A program made the position numbers and the translations under genes. Below are positions 1 through 11,296 of a stretch of DNA of 64,000 nt, in pieces; position 1 is the stretch's first letter; each line of letters begins with the position of its first letter. The stretch is from the NCBI RefSeq assembly GCF_032854445.1, contig NC_088305.1, positions 8,061,606 through 8,125,605 of the forward strand. Direction: 5' to 3'. The DNA is from Liolophura sinensis (lineage: Eukaryota; Mollusca; Polyplacophora; Chitonida; Chitonidae). The notes beneath the pieces were generated by a model. The model did no database searches and was not told where the DNA came from. It saw only the letters and a list, made by a program, of their open reading frames with translations.

Positions 1-326
1 AAAAGTAGTATAGAGTCTAGTGGAATCAAAAGTGGAGATGTCTTTGTATGGTATGTATATCTGAGCTTCTTGTTCTTCAGTGAGACATTTGGAGTTTCTA
101 AGAATTCACATACAGTTGACGCAACTGCGCAACACTATTCTTTCCACACTGGCCTATACTGGTAGAAAGTGGACGTAGGCTCTTATATGCCGAAATAATT
201 CGCCACAAGACTGCAAACCTCTGGGTCATTTAGCATATATGGATGAAGTTTGTCCCTGCATTGAAAAACTGCAGTCAGAAAAATACATCTATCTCTGTTG
301 CTTCTGAGTCGGCCATACGACTTAGT

Positions 327-412
327 TATTTATTTCATTGGTACTTTACTTCGTGGTCAAGAGTTTCTCAATTATACAACGCTGGCCACTATTATGGTGG
401 GAGGCGTCAGGC
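327..412 (-). mobile_element. SINE family 1 tail fragment
   Basis: Reads ATTTATTTCATTGGTACTTTAC ... CAAGAGTTTCTC ... GCTGGCCACTATTATGGTGGGAGG in shortened form; matches the 3' part of the family 1 SINE (see 34190-34418), diverged. Confidence 0.65.
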
Positions 413-1862
413 ACAATAAGACCTCTCATTGACGTTAAGTTTGTTCCGCAGTGATTAAATTGTATATAGACAAGATAAAGCTGGCGATGCCATCGGATCA
501 CTTTGACTCCAATACTCCTTTGGAAGCAACTACACATTCTGACCAGATATGTTGGTTTCACTGTTATTTTCTTACTCTGTTAAATGCAAGGAAGTTTACC
601 CGCTAAATATCGACCACTAATGTATGGTGTCTTTATCCAATACCAATAAAGAGCAGAAATGTAGTTTTACATGTTTAAAAAAGCCTTAATGTTGATGGCG
701 TAATAAAATGCCGAAATATCCCGTGACTACTTGTGCATTTCAGCTTTTTATATGTTGCCTATAGAGCGTACAGTTTTCCGTACTCCCGAAAAATGCTTGA
801 CTTCAATTGCGGAATATTACAAATATTTGTTCAACAAATACAGTAACTGATTTTCCATGAGAAAAACACGCATTACTGTAGATGCACACCAGTACAGCTG
901 CAACTGCCCACAACAAGCAATAAACACGCATTTAACGATTTAATGAGGATTCACGGTCTCCGGAAAAGTAAGAAAAAGCGACAATATTCAGCAAATATAC
1001 TTCTGTCTCGGTGTCAGAAGAAGAGACTTATGTCAACAACAGTATGAAATATTTTCGGTTAGAATGGAAAATTGCATGACAAAGCTTTTTCGATGTGTAT
1101 TTCACATTAATATCTGTCCAAGGGTGCGATTTGACGCATTCAATCATTGCAAGCGATCAGTGAATGGGAAATTCCACAAGATATGTTGCATATGATGTTT
1201 GTACGGAATCATGAAAGGAACACCCCCAAAACACTGATTGTCTTAAAAAAGGCATTTTTTCATCAGTTGATATAGTTTCAATACCAAATGAAATTTATTT
1301 TTTACTTGCAGTTGTCCTTGTGTCTTTTCTAAAAATTGGAACTTTTTATAACTGTTGATATTATAGCGAAATATTTTTTTATTGGTTGATTATCGTGGGG
1401 CACAAGATAGTATCACAGGCACCGACTTAATTAACCAGTAAAACAATAGTTCATATGTAGAAACCTTTATGGTCTTACTACATATCAGTATAGGCTGTAG
1501 ACCGTATCATATATTGTAGACTACGTCAGGAAGAAAAGGCTCACAACTTTAATGAGGGATAAATCAATGCAAGCCTGATCTAATAACAAACTATCTTTTT
1601 TGTTATCCCTTTAGCGGTTCCATAATTTCTACTTCTATTCAAGGAGCTGACGTTTTAGTTTTGTTTAATTCTGCAAACTGCTGCGACAATTCAAACCGTG
1701 TCAACGTAGAGGAAGAATTTTGGCTTTCAAAGACAATGGAGGGAGGTAGTCCAGTGGCGACACCTTGTAGTTCAGTTATGCCATCTCAAAGACGGAAATG
1801 TCGATCGTCGATCAAGGCACACTACGTATAGCTCTACAAATAAGGTATCACCATTGGATCCT
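413..1862. other. No gene seen (left flank)
   Basis: A/T-rich DNA with only short chance frames. I looked for further E3-E7-like exons and saw none. Confidence 0.5.
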
Positions 1863-2102
1863 GAAATAACGTTTACATATCTAATATAGTGTTTGGTTTT
1901 TAGTACATGAACATATGAAATTCGACCAAGTCTGTTTTTATCTGCATGGACGAAATAAAGTGGGACGGCTTAGCGTCAAGATGTCAGACATAATGCCGAT
2001 CACGCCCGTCCCACTTTACTTCATCAATGCAAATAAAAACAAACCCTATCGAATTCCATGTGTACCAAACATAAAGAATATTATAGATATGTGAACGTAA
2101 TC
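1863..2102. mobile_element. Fold-back (palindromic) element, MITE-like
   Basis: Two arms of about 100 bp (1863-1968 and 2012-2102) are imperfect inverted copies around a spacer of about 43 bp; the inner ends AAAGTGGGACGG and CCGTCCCACTTT are perfect. The outer ends read ATAACGTTTACATATCTA and its inverted counterpart. No coding capacity is seen. Confidence 0.8.
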
Positions 2103-3166
2103 TTTGTGAACACAACTTTCAAGCCCAAGTAAAAACTTCCCAGTATTCCCATAATAGCTCTCATAGCGGTTACAGAAGCAAATGTTTTTGGGCTAACCCA
2201 AGAGATGAGAGAGTATTTCTGAAGATACACGTATAAATGTCGTCGGAGGAAAAAAAGACTTCAAACACACTTGAGTATAAACATTTCTGTGTACAGATTG
2301 CTGTACAGCATCTTTATTTAATTAAACTCGCTTTCAAATCAGCCTTGAAAAAAATAAGCATGCTAGTAAAACTGGTAAGTTTACAAAGCAGGCTCATTTC
2401 TGCTGGTAACGTATCTGCTTACAGGTTGGTATTGACAGAAAGGCTTACGGAAACTCAGGAATCTCTACCTGTCTTTATGATTATACGAAATGTGAATATC
2501 ATGTACATGTATGCCACTTTCATTTCATAACCCAAATAAATAATATCTAAAAAGTATCTTATATTATTACACACAACATCACACACACAGCTATCTATAG
2601 AAATATATTGCAAACTGTCCGGCCGTGATAGTACTGGTAAACCTTTATTTAACCATCAGGTTTGTTACAGGTGGGAATTCTCAGTGTGGGATGAGGAAAG
2701 AGTGGATTTAAGGTTTGAGCTAGCGTATCTCACGTGAACGCGATAGGCTTGGTTTGGAGTATGAAAGGGGATATATTCATCGACAAGGTACACCACGAAT
2801 GTTACGTTTCTCGGGATCTAACTATCCTTTCGGTTTCTATTTCAGTTGTGCTGAAATTCTTTAAAAAGGTCTCAAGAAGGGCCTTTATACTTCACTTAAA
2901 GATTTCATGTTGACAGGGATTAGACCAATTGTATAAGGTTGTAAAATACGAGTTGTAACAAAAAAAGAGGATCAAATAATTTAGCCATTCTTTGCATGTT
3001 CAAAACTCCTATGTTCTAAAATGGAAAGATTTCAATGAATTTAATTTTAATAAAATAAATCAGTACACATAACCTTCGATGGTAAGGAAAAACATTGTTT
3101 CTCGTGTAGTTTTGACTAGAAACCATTTTTTGTAAAGAAAAAATATAAATGATTTTTCGTCACCTT

Positions 3167-3172
3167 TTTATT
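3167..3172 (-). promoter_or_regulatory. Candidate poly(A) signal for cassette 5
   Basis: AATAAA on the minus strand about 105 nt downstream of the cassette 5 stop codon, a usual distance for a short 3' untranslated region. Confidence 0.35.
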
Positions 3173-3274
3173 CAGAAGGGTACGTTTTATAACAAAAGCT
3201 CTTTCTTTTCGATGGAAAATAATTCGTCGGTCACCAGAGTAATGTTCTCCTATTCGTTTCCATGATAACAAAGT

Positions 3275-6200
3275 TCATATATTGTCATAGGACTTTCCAA
3301 CTCGCCCCCGCCTGACTGTGAACAGAACCCCATCCTGTAACACAAAAGAAATAATTGATTGGAGTTCACCCCGTACTCAAGAATATTTTGCTTTCATGGC
3401 GATGTGCACGGTGGTGCGAAAAAGGGTAGAGACCGACCACCCGCAGCAAGAAGAAGCGTGCAAGAACTGTACTTGAACTCACAGTGATCGTATTGGTGAG
3501 AGACTTTTGGGTCATTGTGCTACGCTAGCATATTAATGCTAGCCCCGTTGCATTAATGAGGCCCGTTGATAACATTCATGTTTCTGTGTCCAAATATTGC
3601 TGCATTTGTAAGACAAGGCATGCAAAATCAGGGATTATATTTTCTTACTTTCACAAAAAATGTTCAAAAAAATTTAATGTTCACAAAGCTGTATAACTTC
3701 TGAGGAGAGACATTACACAATGATCATTCAGTTAAGGCTGTTATAGGTGAACGAAGAGCTATAGAGCGAAAGCAGCAGATATTGGGCTGATCTAGTCTAA
3801 TTCAAAACGGCACAATATGATGGATTTCAGTTAGAGACGGAAAAGGTATCTTGGAGCATAAATATTAGCGGTATATGTTTGCTGTTGTGAATAACATATA
3901 CCTTGGTAGATTGTGCAAGATAAAACTTTTTTAAGGCCCGATATTTATATTGAAATGCGGGCCATTTATCTCTGTAATGTTTAGCCAACAATCAGCACCT
4001 AAACAACCTAAGTACCTGCCCAGTTTCGTTCGCTCCCAGTGTGAAGCATATATAAAATAGTACAGGTAGAGCACTATATTGCAGACTACTTTCGCGTAAA
4101 CGTGTATCCGAACCCCTTTAACATTGCCGTCGTGGCGTCTTGGTCTTCACTAGCATGGAGAGAAGACACGGGCATTTTGAATACACGGTTTAGTTGCCAA
4201 TGAAGAAATGCGAACAGTGAAAGAATTCCAGTGAACTGTCTTCTTAATTTGTTAAGAAAAATAAGAAAATGTACAGTCATTTGTTTGTGTGACTATGAAT
4301 CTTACCTTTATAAGACCAGGTGTCGCAGACCAGAAAGAATACTGTGGAATCATTTCCTTGCCGGCGGCCTTCCGTACGAACTTTTGTATTAATATTCCAG
4401 CCACGATATACACAATAAGCGTAGTGAAAACCCTAGCGTGAAGAAACAACGGTTATAGTTTACTATAACACCTATAGCAAGAGCCTTAGTATTGTGGGCA
4501 ATGATGGGACTTCGAATGTCGGAGCATTTTAATTTATGGTTGGTATGTTTATATCATTTTAACGTTTGTTATTACAAGAGCAAATGAGGCAAAGCCGCAA
4601 TATAAATACTGGAAGAACTTTTAATATGAGTGCATTCAAATCTGTCATTGGTTGATATACCAACAGCGTCATTGTGATGTTTCTTTTATACATTCAAGAA
4701 CAATAGGAGCCTTTCCGCAGTATTGTAGATATTGACAAAACTCCCAATGCCGGTGCATTCAAAAATGTGGTTGGCGCAATTAAACACTGAACACGTACGT
4801 CAGAGTGTGGTTTACCAAAACTGATGGGCACTAATCGATTTTCTTGTATATCGTCAATGCTGCTATTATAACAACAAGTAACAACAAGTTCAAATCTTGA
4901 TGGTCGATTAGAAAAACATATCTGAACATAATTTCCAGAGCACTTGAAGCGTGTCCGAAATATTGTAGATTGTATCCCTAGTATTTGATTAGTGTTGTAT
5001 GCCGTAGTCAAGAAAATTTCACTTATACGTGGAAGGCCCCTGTATCTCTCCCCCCCCACACACACACACACCTTCCCAAGGTAACCCTAGTATGCATGGT
5101 ATGCAATATCAGAAAATTTCAATGAATGGCATGGTATTCAATATCAGAAAATTTCAATGAATGGCGTACAGAAGAAACTTGGGGGTCATACGGAGAAAGG
5201 TCAAACCTGTTGACTGAAACGAAACTAAATGAACATGACATTATTGACATTGCGAGTTTTAACATATTGTCTAAACCGTCAGGAAGCAGAAAAAATACTC
5301 GCAAGTTATCGCTGTGATGGTATAAAAATATTTCCCTGTATTTCGCAGAAATTAACACCGACAACCCATATGTAGTATTGTTACATAGGTCTCGTCAGTG
5401 ACATGAGCGAGATCTGTTACTGGATTGTGTGTATATGCCACCTGAAAAGTATGTCTGTGATGACAGTGGCTGTTTTTTTGATTTGTATCATGATATCGTG
5501 AGAGTCTCTCCAAACTTTTCTGACGTGTACATGATGGGTGACTAGAATGCTAAATCGAGAAGCATTCAAAACTCCTCGGAAACTGACGAGATTCTCAGGC
5601 TTTGTACAATGGGGCCATGATGTTTCACAATTTACGTTAGGTTGTCAATTGTTAAAAAATGTGGTGTATTAACTACACGATTCTCCATGGACACGTCAGT
5701 AAACAACTGCGGTCACACGTTGACTGAGTTTTGCACGAAGTCAAATCTTTTAACTGTGGGAGAGTTGGCCAAGACAAAGGAATTGAGAAACCAGCGTCTA
5801 GAGGCACAAGGTTAATTGACTATGCCATCGTAAGCCCAGTCCTTGTTTTTTTATATATAGTTACAGACTTCGCGGTCTTAGATTTTACTAATCTACTGTC
5901 CGCTATACATTGCCCCATAGAACTTACGAACTAACCCAGGACATACGTTCACCTAGTGGCGATCCCCCTTTGCGTAAATGGGACAGAAAAAAGTGTCGCC
6001 TTTATGTGGAAAATATTTATCTCGATGTTGTTGACAGTATCTACCACACCACCTTAGAGCTGAGCAATCGTATAGGTGACTTGGGTGACCAGAATACATC
6101 TATGGAAATCAACCCAGTCGTAGATAATATCACGGACTGTCTTGCGAAAAGCGGTGTGAAAACATGTGGTCGCAAAGGATCATAAAAACTATAACAGAAG

Positions 6201-9200
6201 CTTCCATAAACCTTGGCTTGATGAGCAGTTCTCAAAAAAAAAAAAACGCAAAGAAGGTCTACAAATCAGAGCTGTATACCGCGAATACAAAACACCACAG
6301 AATGAATCAAAATTAAGGTATTCTAGCAATAAGCAGCAAGTCAAACACGTTACCCTACATATAGTGACCCATTGACAGACTGACGATGAAATAGATACTG
6401 ACATTTTATACCTACTTTAAGGACGTAAATGAGCTAGGCGAGACAGACGTGAGACAACTTGATCTAGTTGGCCCTTATACTGCTAATTCGAATGCACCTC
6501 TTTATCAGCCAAAGAGTTACACAGAAATAGAGAATGCTATTAAGGCCTTGAAAATCAACAAATCTGCTGGTTAGGATGAAGTTGCTAACGGATATATCAA
6601 AAGCACGGCTAGCATAATGACCCCCATCTACCAGAGAGTGACGACTCTATGTGCGAATCCTTGTTAAATGGTAATATCCAGCCAATCTACAAAAACGAAA
6701 AGAAAACCGAAGGCGCGGACAATTATAGAGCGATTACTATGCTTAGATGTTTAGGAAAACTCTATACAAGCATCATTAGTACGAGACTTGGTGATTATTA
6801 TGAATGTATGGAGATACTAAATGAGCCAAACAGGTTTCAGGAAAGGCTATTGGTGCATCGACAACCTTTTTGTACTGCATCATCCTACTGAATACTACCT
6901 GCGTAGAAAAAAAATGTATTCATCATATGTAGATTTCTCAAAAGCATTTGATACTGTCAGGAGAGGGAGATTGTGGTTCAAACTACCGAATGAGGGATTG
7001 GGAGGAAAGTGTTTTGACTTGATACAAAATATATATCATGTTATTAATTGCTGTGTCATAACCAAAAAATCCAAATCTGAATTCTTACTGTGTGTAACGC
7101 AGAGAGAAAATCTTTCGTCATTACTTTTTCCCTGTACTTGAGTGACCTATAAGAGTTCATGATGTATAATAATGTTGTAGGCTTATCTCGTCAGTCTCAT
7201 GATATGACTGTCCACCTTGGTGTTAATACAAATACGTATTTTATTATATGCAGATGACACTATAATAATGCTATACGGAGAGAGGCCTTCAAAGCGCCTT
7301 TGATGTTTTTATTGTATTTTATGGGAATTGGATGTCAACACCAAGAAAACAAAGATCATGATATTCTGCAAACGTTTGCCAGAAACTATACCATCGTTTT
7401 TCTTCAATGGTTGCGTCACTGAGATCATTACGGAATATGTTTATCTAGGTAATGTAATGAAACACCCAGGAACTTATTCCGCAGCTAAAAATACCTCTAT
7501 AGAAAATGTACAAATCTACATTTACCTGTTGACCGCCAAGTGAGACTTTTTGACAAATCATTGTACCCATAATTCTGTATGGTTGTAAACTATGGGAAAA
7601 ATTAAATGAAATTGATTCATTTTACTTTGAATGATGTAAACGTGTATTGAGAGTGAAACGGCGTACTCCAAATTTTATCGTCTATGGGGAACTAGGGTTT
7701 ACCCTTTGTATATAAAGGTGTATGATAGAATAATCTCATACTGGGTTAAGATCATCCAGGGTGAAGAGAAAAAGCTCGGAAACCTGATGCACAAATCTAA
7801 TTACAACTGAGACGTATGACAGTCCATGGCTTAACAATGTTAAATCAATTCTATATACACCTGGTCTAAACTTTATATGGGACACATAAGCTGTAAACAC
7901 TGCAAGTTGCTTATTAAAAGTCATGGAGCAAACATTAATAGATTAGTTTCTCCGGAAATGGTTCAGTGATAATGAACCATCTTTCAAGTGAAGAATATAA
8001 AAGGTATATAAAACAGAATTCCTGTTAGAAAAAATCTTCTGTCACTATATGAAATCAACAGGTAAGCCCGAAGTAAATTTCGGACATCCAGTCACAGACT
8101 TCCGATCGAAAGAGGAAGACGGTCTAAAACTGACACAGCGTCTCTGGAAGGCTTTCGAAACAGGTTGCACTAGTGCACAAAATTAAAGGACTTCAGAATA
8201 AAATACAAAATAGATTGCCCTTATGTCTACTCAAAGCAATATAAATTAAAACTTCTTCTGCAATCTGAAGACTCGACCAGTCTAAAAAGACTGTCGTCGT
8301 TCATAAAGGAAGGTATGATTATATGTAAGTTTTAAATGATGTTAAATGATTTAAATGTAGTTGTGTTGTGCATAGCCGCCATGTTATGTAAATATGTATG
8401 ATGCTGTACCTCCCGTAACACCCTGAGTGGTTAAAGTGTGTGTAAATAAATGACAATGAAAAGTTTATATGTGTCGAATCCGCGCATGTTTTTTTTTTTA
8501 ATTAATTTTTACCTTTATTTTTTAAGACTTGGTAATAAGTCGCTTTAGTCTCTTTGCCAACTTTAGGTCAACATAACTATTTTACGCAATAATTTGTTAA
8601 GCTGTAGTTTCTTCGGGAATCTTCTGGTTGGTTTCCCTTGTAATGTGTATACACATCACACATCCAGAGTTTTGTCAAACATCCAAGCTACTGAACATAC
8701 TCAAAAACATATTCTCCAAATACGGCGTTTTATTACGCATTTAGCTTTGTATGATATGCATTCAGTACTATCACACTATTGAGTTCTTCTCACCCATTTT
8801 CAGAGATTGCATACGTCCACATTAAAGAGTTTTCCCACCTATTTACGTTTTGGAGAATGTGAATAAGATACTGCCAAAATGCCTGCAGTCCGTTTTCTCA
8901 CATATTTGTTCTTTCGAAAAGATGCATAAGCTAACTCCATAACACTGAAATTCCTCGCGTATTTATAACATATTTATAAAATGCTCAAATTTCTCACGCA
9001 CTTAGACATTTCGTTGGAGAATGCACATTACACACTGGTACTTCCAAGGTCAAGAATTATCATATGGAGCAATATATTTATATCAGCAGATTTGTCTGAA
9101 ACACTTACACGATACAGAGTATGCTCCCCACGGACAGACCTCCAGGGCCGGGCTCCGGACCGGGCTTTGGTGTAGTGCTGGGAGGGGCGGCCTTGGGACA

Positions 9201-11296
9201 GGCATATTTACCCGTGTATGTCAAAGTCTGCAATGTAAAATACCACGTAAATCTCAACAACCTGTATTACGTGGTCGCTTAAGACGTGGAAAGTGTTAAC
9301 ATAACATTACAATTACCTCCCCACAGGAGATTCATGGTGGAGCGGTTAAGGTGTCCTCCTTCCAATCGCTAGGTCAACTTGATAAGAAATTTTCCCTGAG
9401 TGTACTGTTCTCGGGGACTTATTGGCAGTAAATTGTCGAGAGTGCTCTTTTATGTAGTCTAGCAACGAACTGGCTTTTTCCCAGCAATACATGTTATTGG
9501 TGACTCCGGTTGCCGTGAGTTTAACTCTCTTTTCCTTTCCGGTCGTACGAGGGAAGGACAGCCAGCAACGGGTAGATTGCTTTGCGTTTCCACCGGGTTC
9601 TTCCAGGTTTCCTCCCACCATGATGCTGGCCGCAGCCGAGTATGTGAAATATTCTTGAATACAGGCCAATAAAGGCCAATGAAATAAATAATTAAATATT
9701 ACAACATGCGCTTTTCACTCACATATTGTTTTGTCACCGTCTCTCCCTGTGCAGTAACTGTTCCTGGATCCTGTGTGTTGTCACAGTTTAGATTTATCAC
9801 TGTTTTTCTGAAAGAAAGTTTAATGTATTTTATTATACGTGATTTGTGTTTTATACCAAAAATTCAACTCATGCCACGATGGTACTGAACCCATAAAGCT
9901 CACCGCTATCGTACACGTGAAGAACCCTTGAGTATGGAATTAAACAATAATCAAATAAATAAAGATGCGAGAATTGATGGGGTAAACAAGGCAGCTCCCA
10001 GGGATGTTGGGCCTCGGTGGTCGAGTAGTTAGCATGCTAGCGCAGCAGAGTGACTCAGGACACTGTCATCAATTACGTCTCTGTGAGTTCAAGTCCAGTT
10101 CATGCTGTACGTGGGAAGGTCCTACAGCAACCTGCGGATTGTCGTGCGTTTCTTCGGTTTCTGAAATAAACTTAAATGCGGCGTAAAAAACCAGCCAGTA
10201 AGAAAATACTGGGATGGTGGGGAAACCCACGACCATCCGTATGTTGCTGAATGACCTTTCCGGAGTGGAAGTCAGGCCGATATGAACTTCAACTCACAAT
10301 GATCGCGTTGGTAACAGTCATCGCGTTGGCTCTTGGGTCATTGTGGTGCGCTGGAACATTCGAATTCAAAACCTTACACGACAAAGTATTTGTGGCTCGT
10401 ATAACATTTAACATAAGTACTTTATCCTAACCACGAATGAATGAATGATTACGACTTAGCGCCACATTGGCAATATTTCAGCCATATTGTGGAGAACATA
10501 ATCACGAATGATGAAAATCCAAAGTATCATATACTAAATTACATGACCATTTTAATATGTTTCTTTGTTCTTCACATAAAAATACTGATATTACTTCGCC
10601 GTATTAAGTTTCCTGGTTAAAATATGATGTCGCCACGATATGGCTTTAATTGGCGGAAGTGGCGCTTAGTAATTTTCATTCTATCATTTATTTATTTATT
10701 CACCCAATGCATGAAAAAAATATAACTACACTATTACCTCCCCAGAAGGGGTTATATATTTTCTCGGCTTTTCTTTGTCAGAAAGTTTTCGGAACAAGCT
10801 ATGCAGGGATTTGGATCAAAGTATGTTCAAAGGTTGGCATTTGGCCATTGACCAATACATTATGTCTTGACGGAAATCCGATCCGATCCAAGAACTGTTA
10901 AACGATTGCACAACAGGACGGGATGGATTTGGATAAAAGGATGTGGAAAGATTGTCCTGCGGTCAATGACCCCAACATCATGTTTATGTGGGGATTATTT
11001 AGGGCAGTTCAAAGTATTGTTCTTTTTATTAGCAACGAAGGGATGGTTTCATTTCGTTGGGGTGAAGGTTTGGACCCATGGAATGCTTGCCAGTTCTTAA
11101 GTGCAAGAAAGCAAAATAAGTTGCTGTCATGGGAAATATAAATGGAAACTCCATTGTCTCTAACCAACCTTCCGTCCGAGGTGTTGTCAACATAATGCAG
11201 TGTTATTTTCCCGGACCCGTCCGTCTGAAATGTAGCCGTCTCTTGTTTGCCGATGTTAAAATAAGCAGGCGGGTTCCCGGGCTGGACTTGACATGA
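3275..11296 (-). CDS. Cassette 5 (E3-E7): C-terminal half of MRH/M6PR-like membrane receptor
   Basis: Exons: E3 11296-11169, E4 9807-9723, E5 9227-9109, E6 4432-4306, E7 3334-3275 (TGA). Joined to E1+E2 it gives 262 residues. E3 starts SCQVQPGNPPAYFNIG; E4 has TVINLNCDNTQDPG and ends GETVTKQY; E5 has YTGKYACP and the longest stalk (39 codons, rich in Pro, Gly and Thr), ending LSVGSILCIV. The membrane segment is VFTTLIVYIVAGILIQKF, then VRKAAGKEMIPQYSFWSATPGL. E7 has DGVLFTVRRGR and ends SYDNI, a YxxPhi signal at the C-terminus. It is most like cassette 4. A decayed LINE sits antisense in intron 5. An AATAAA lies about 105 nt past the stop. No further cassette was recognised between here and the left edge. 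Confidence 0.84.
3362..3575 (-). mobile_element. SINE family 1, diverged copy
   Basis: Contains CGTACTCAAGAATATT, TTGAACTCACAGTGATCG and TGAGAGACTTTTGGGTCATT in the order expected for a minus-strand copy. It begins just upstream of the E7 acceptor of cassette 5, in intron 6. Confidence 0.75.
4984..5038 (-). mobile_element. SINE family 1 tail fragment
   Basis: TTGATTAGTGTTGTATGCCG followed by TCAAGAAAATTTCACTTATACG matches the SINE 3' end. Confidence 0.6.
5096..5165 (+). repeat. 35-bp direct duplication at the 5' edge of the LINE remnant
   Basis: Two nearly identical 35-bp copies (5096-5130 and 5131-5165, beginning ATGGTATGCAATATCAG and ATGGTATTCAATATCAG) lie head to tail where LINE similarity begins. 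This may be a 5' tandem motif of the element or a local duplication. Confidence 0.6.
5166..8460 (+). mobile_element. Decayed non-LTR retrotransposon (LINE) with endonuclease and reverse transcriptase remnants
   Basis: Plus-strand frames, broken by stops and frameshifts, carry remnants of an APE-type endonuclease (LLTETKLNEHD near 5210; YMMGD-stop-NAKS near 5530, where a stop replaces the usual Phe) and a reverse transcriptase: NYRAITMLRCLGKLY near 6725, TGFRKGY near 6825, YVDFSKAFDTVRRGRLW near 6930, the catalytic LLYADDTIIML near 7245, and TKIMIFCKR and YVYLGNVM further on. The 3' part holds more remnants and ends near an A/T-rich ATAAATGACAATGAAA tail. The organisation is that of CR1/jockey/I-like LINEs; the clade cannot be fixed. 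It lies antisense in intron 5 of cassette 5 and cannot encode working enzymes. Confidence 0.85.
9330..9697 (+). mobile_element. SINE family 1 relative with a different 5' head
   Basis: The 3' half (TTTCCTCCCACCATGATGCTGG ... GTGAAATATTCTTGA ... AATGAAATAAATAA, shortened here) matches family 1 in plus orientation, but the first 200 bp with TGGAGCGGTTAAGG differ from the usual head. It ends about 25 bp from the E4 donor of cassette 5. Confidence 0.7.
10008..10165 (+). mobile_element. SINE family 1, 5' part
   Basis: GGCCTCGGTGGTCGAGTAG, TTAGCATGCTAGCGCAGC and GTGAGTTCAAGTCCAG are the tRNA-like head and body of family 1. The 3' end is missing. Confidence 0.75.
10222..10352 (-). mobile_element. 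SINE family 1, partial
   Basis: AAACCCACGACCATCCGTAT ... AACTCACAATGATCGCGTTGG ... TTGGGTCATTGTGGTGCGCTGG, in shortened form, matches the minus-strand copy order. Confidence 0.7.
10735..11115. repeat. Probable dispersed repeat with GGATTTGGAT motifs
   Basis: GCAGGGATTTGGATCAAAG and GGATGGATTTGGATAAAAGG, each followed by AAAG and a TTG/ATTGACC block, look like internal subrepeats of a dispersed element. Two overlapping plus-strand frames here carry no recognised domain. Confidence 0.4.

Noticed and set aside
10790-10825. A PNPC sequence on the minus strand that looks like the NPC motif of E2
   Set aside because: It lies in a GGATTTGGAT-type dispersed repeat, downstream of E3 of cassette 5, with no matching splice sites or second cysteine pattern.
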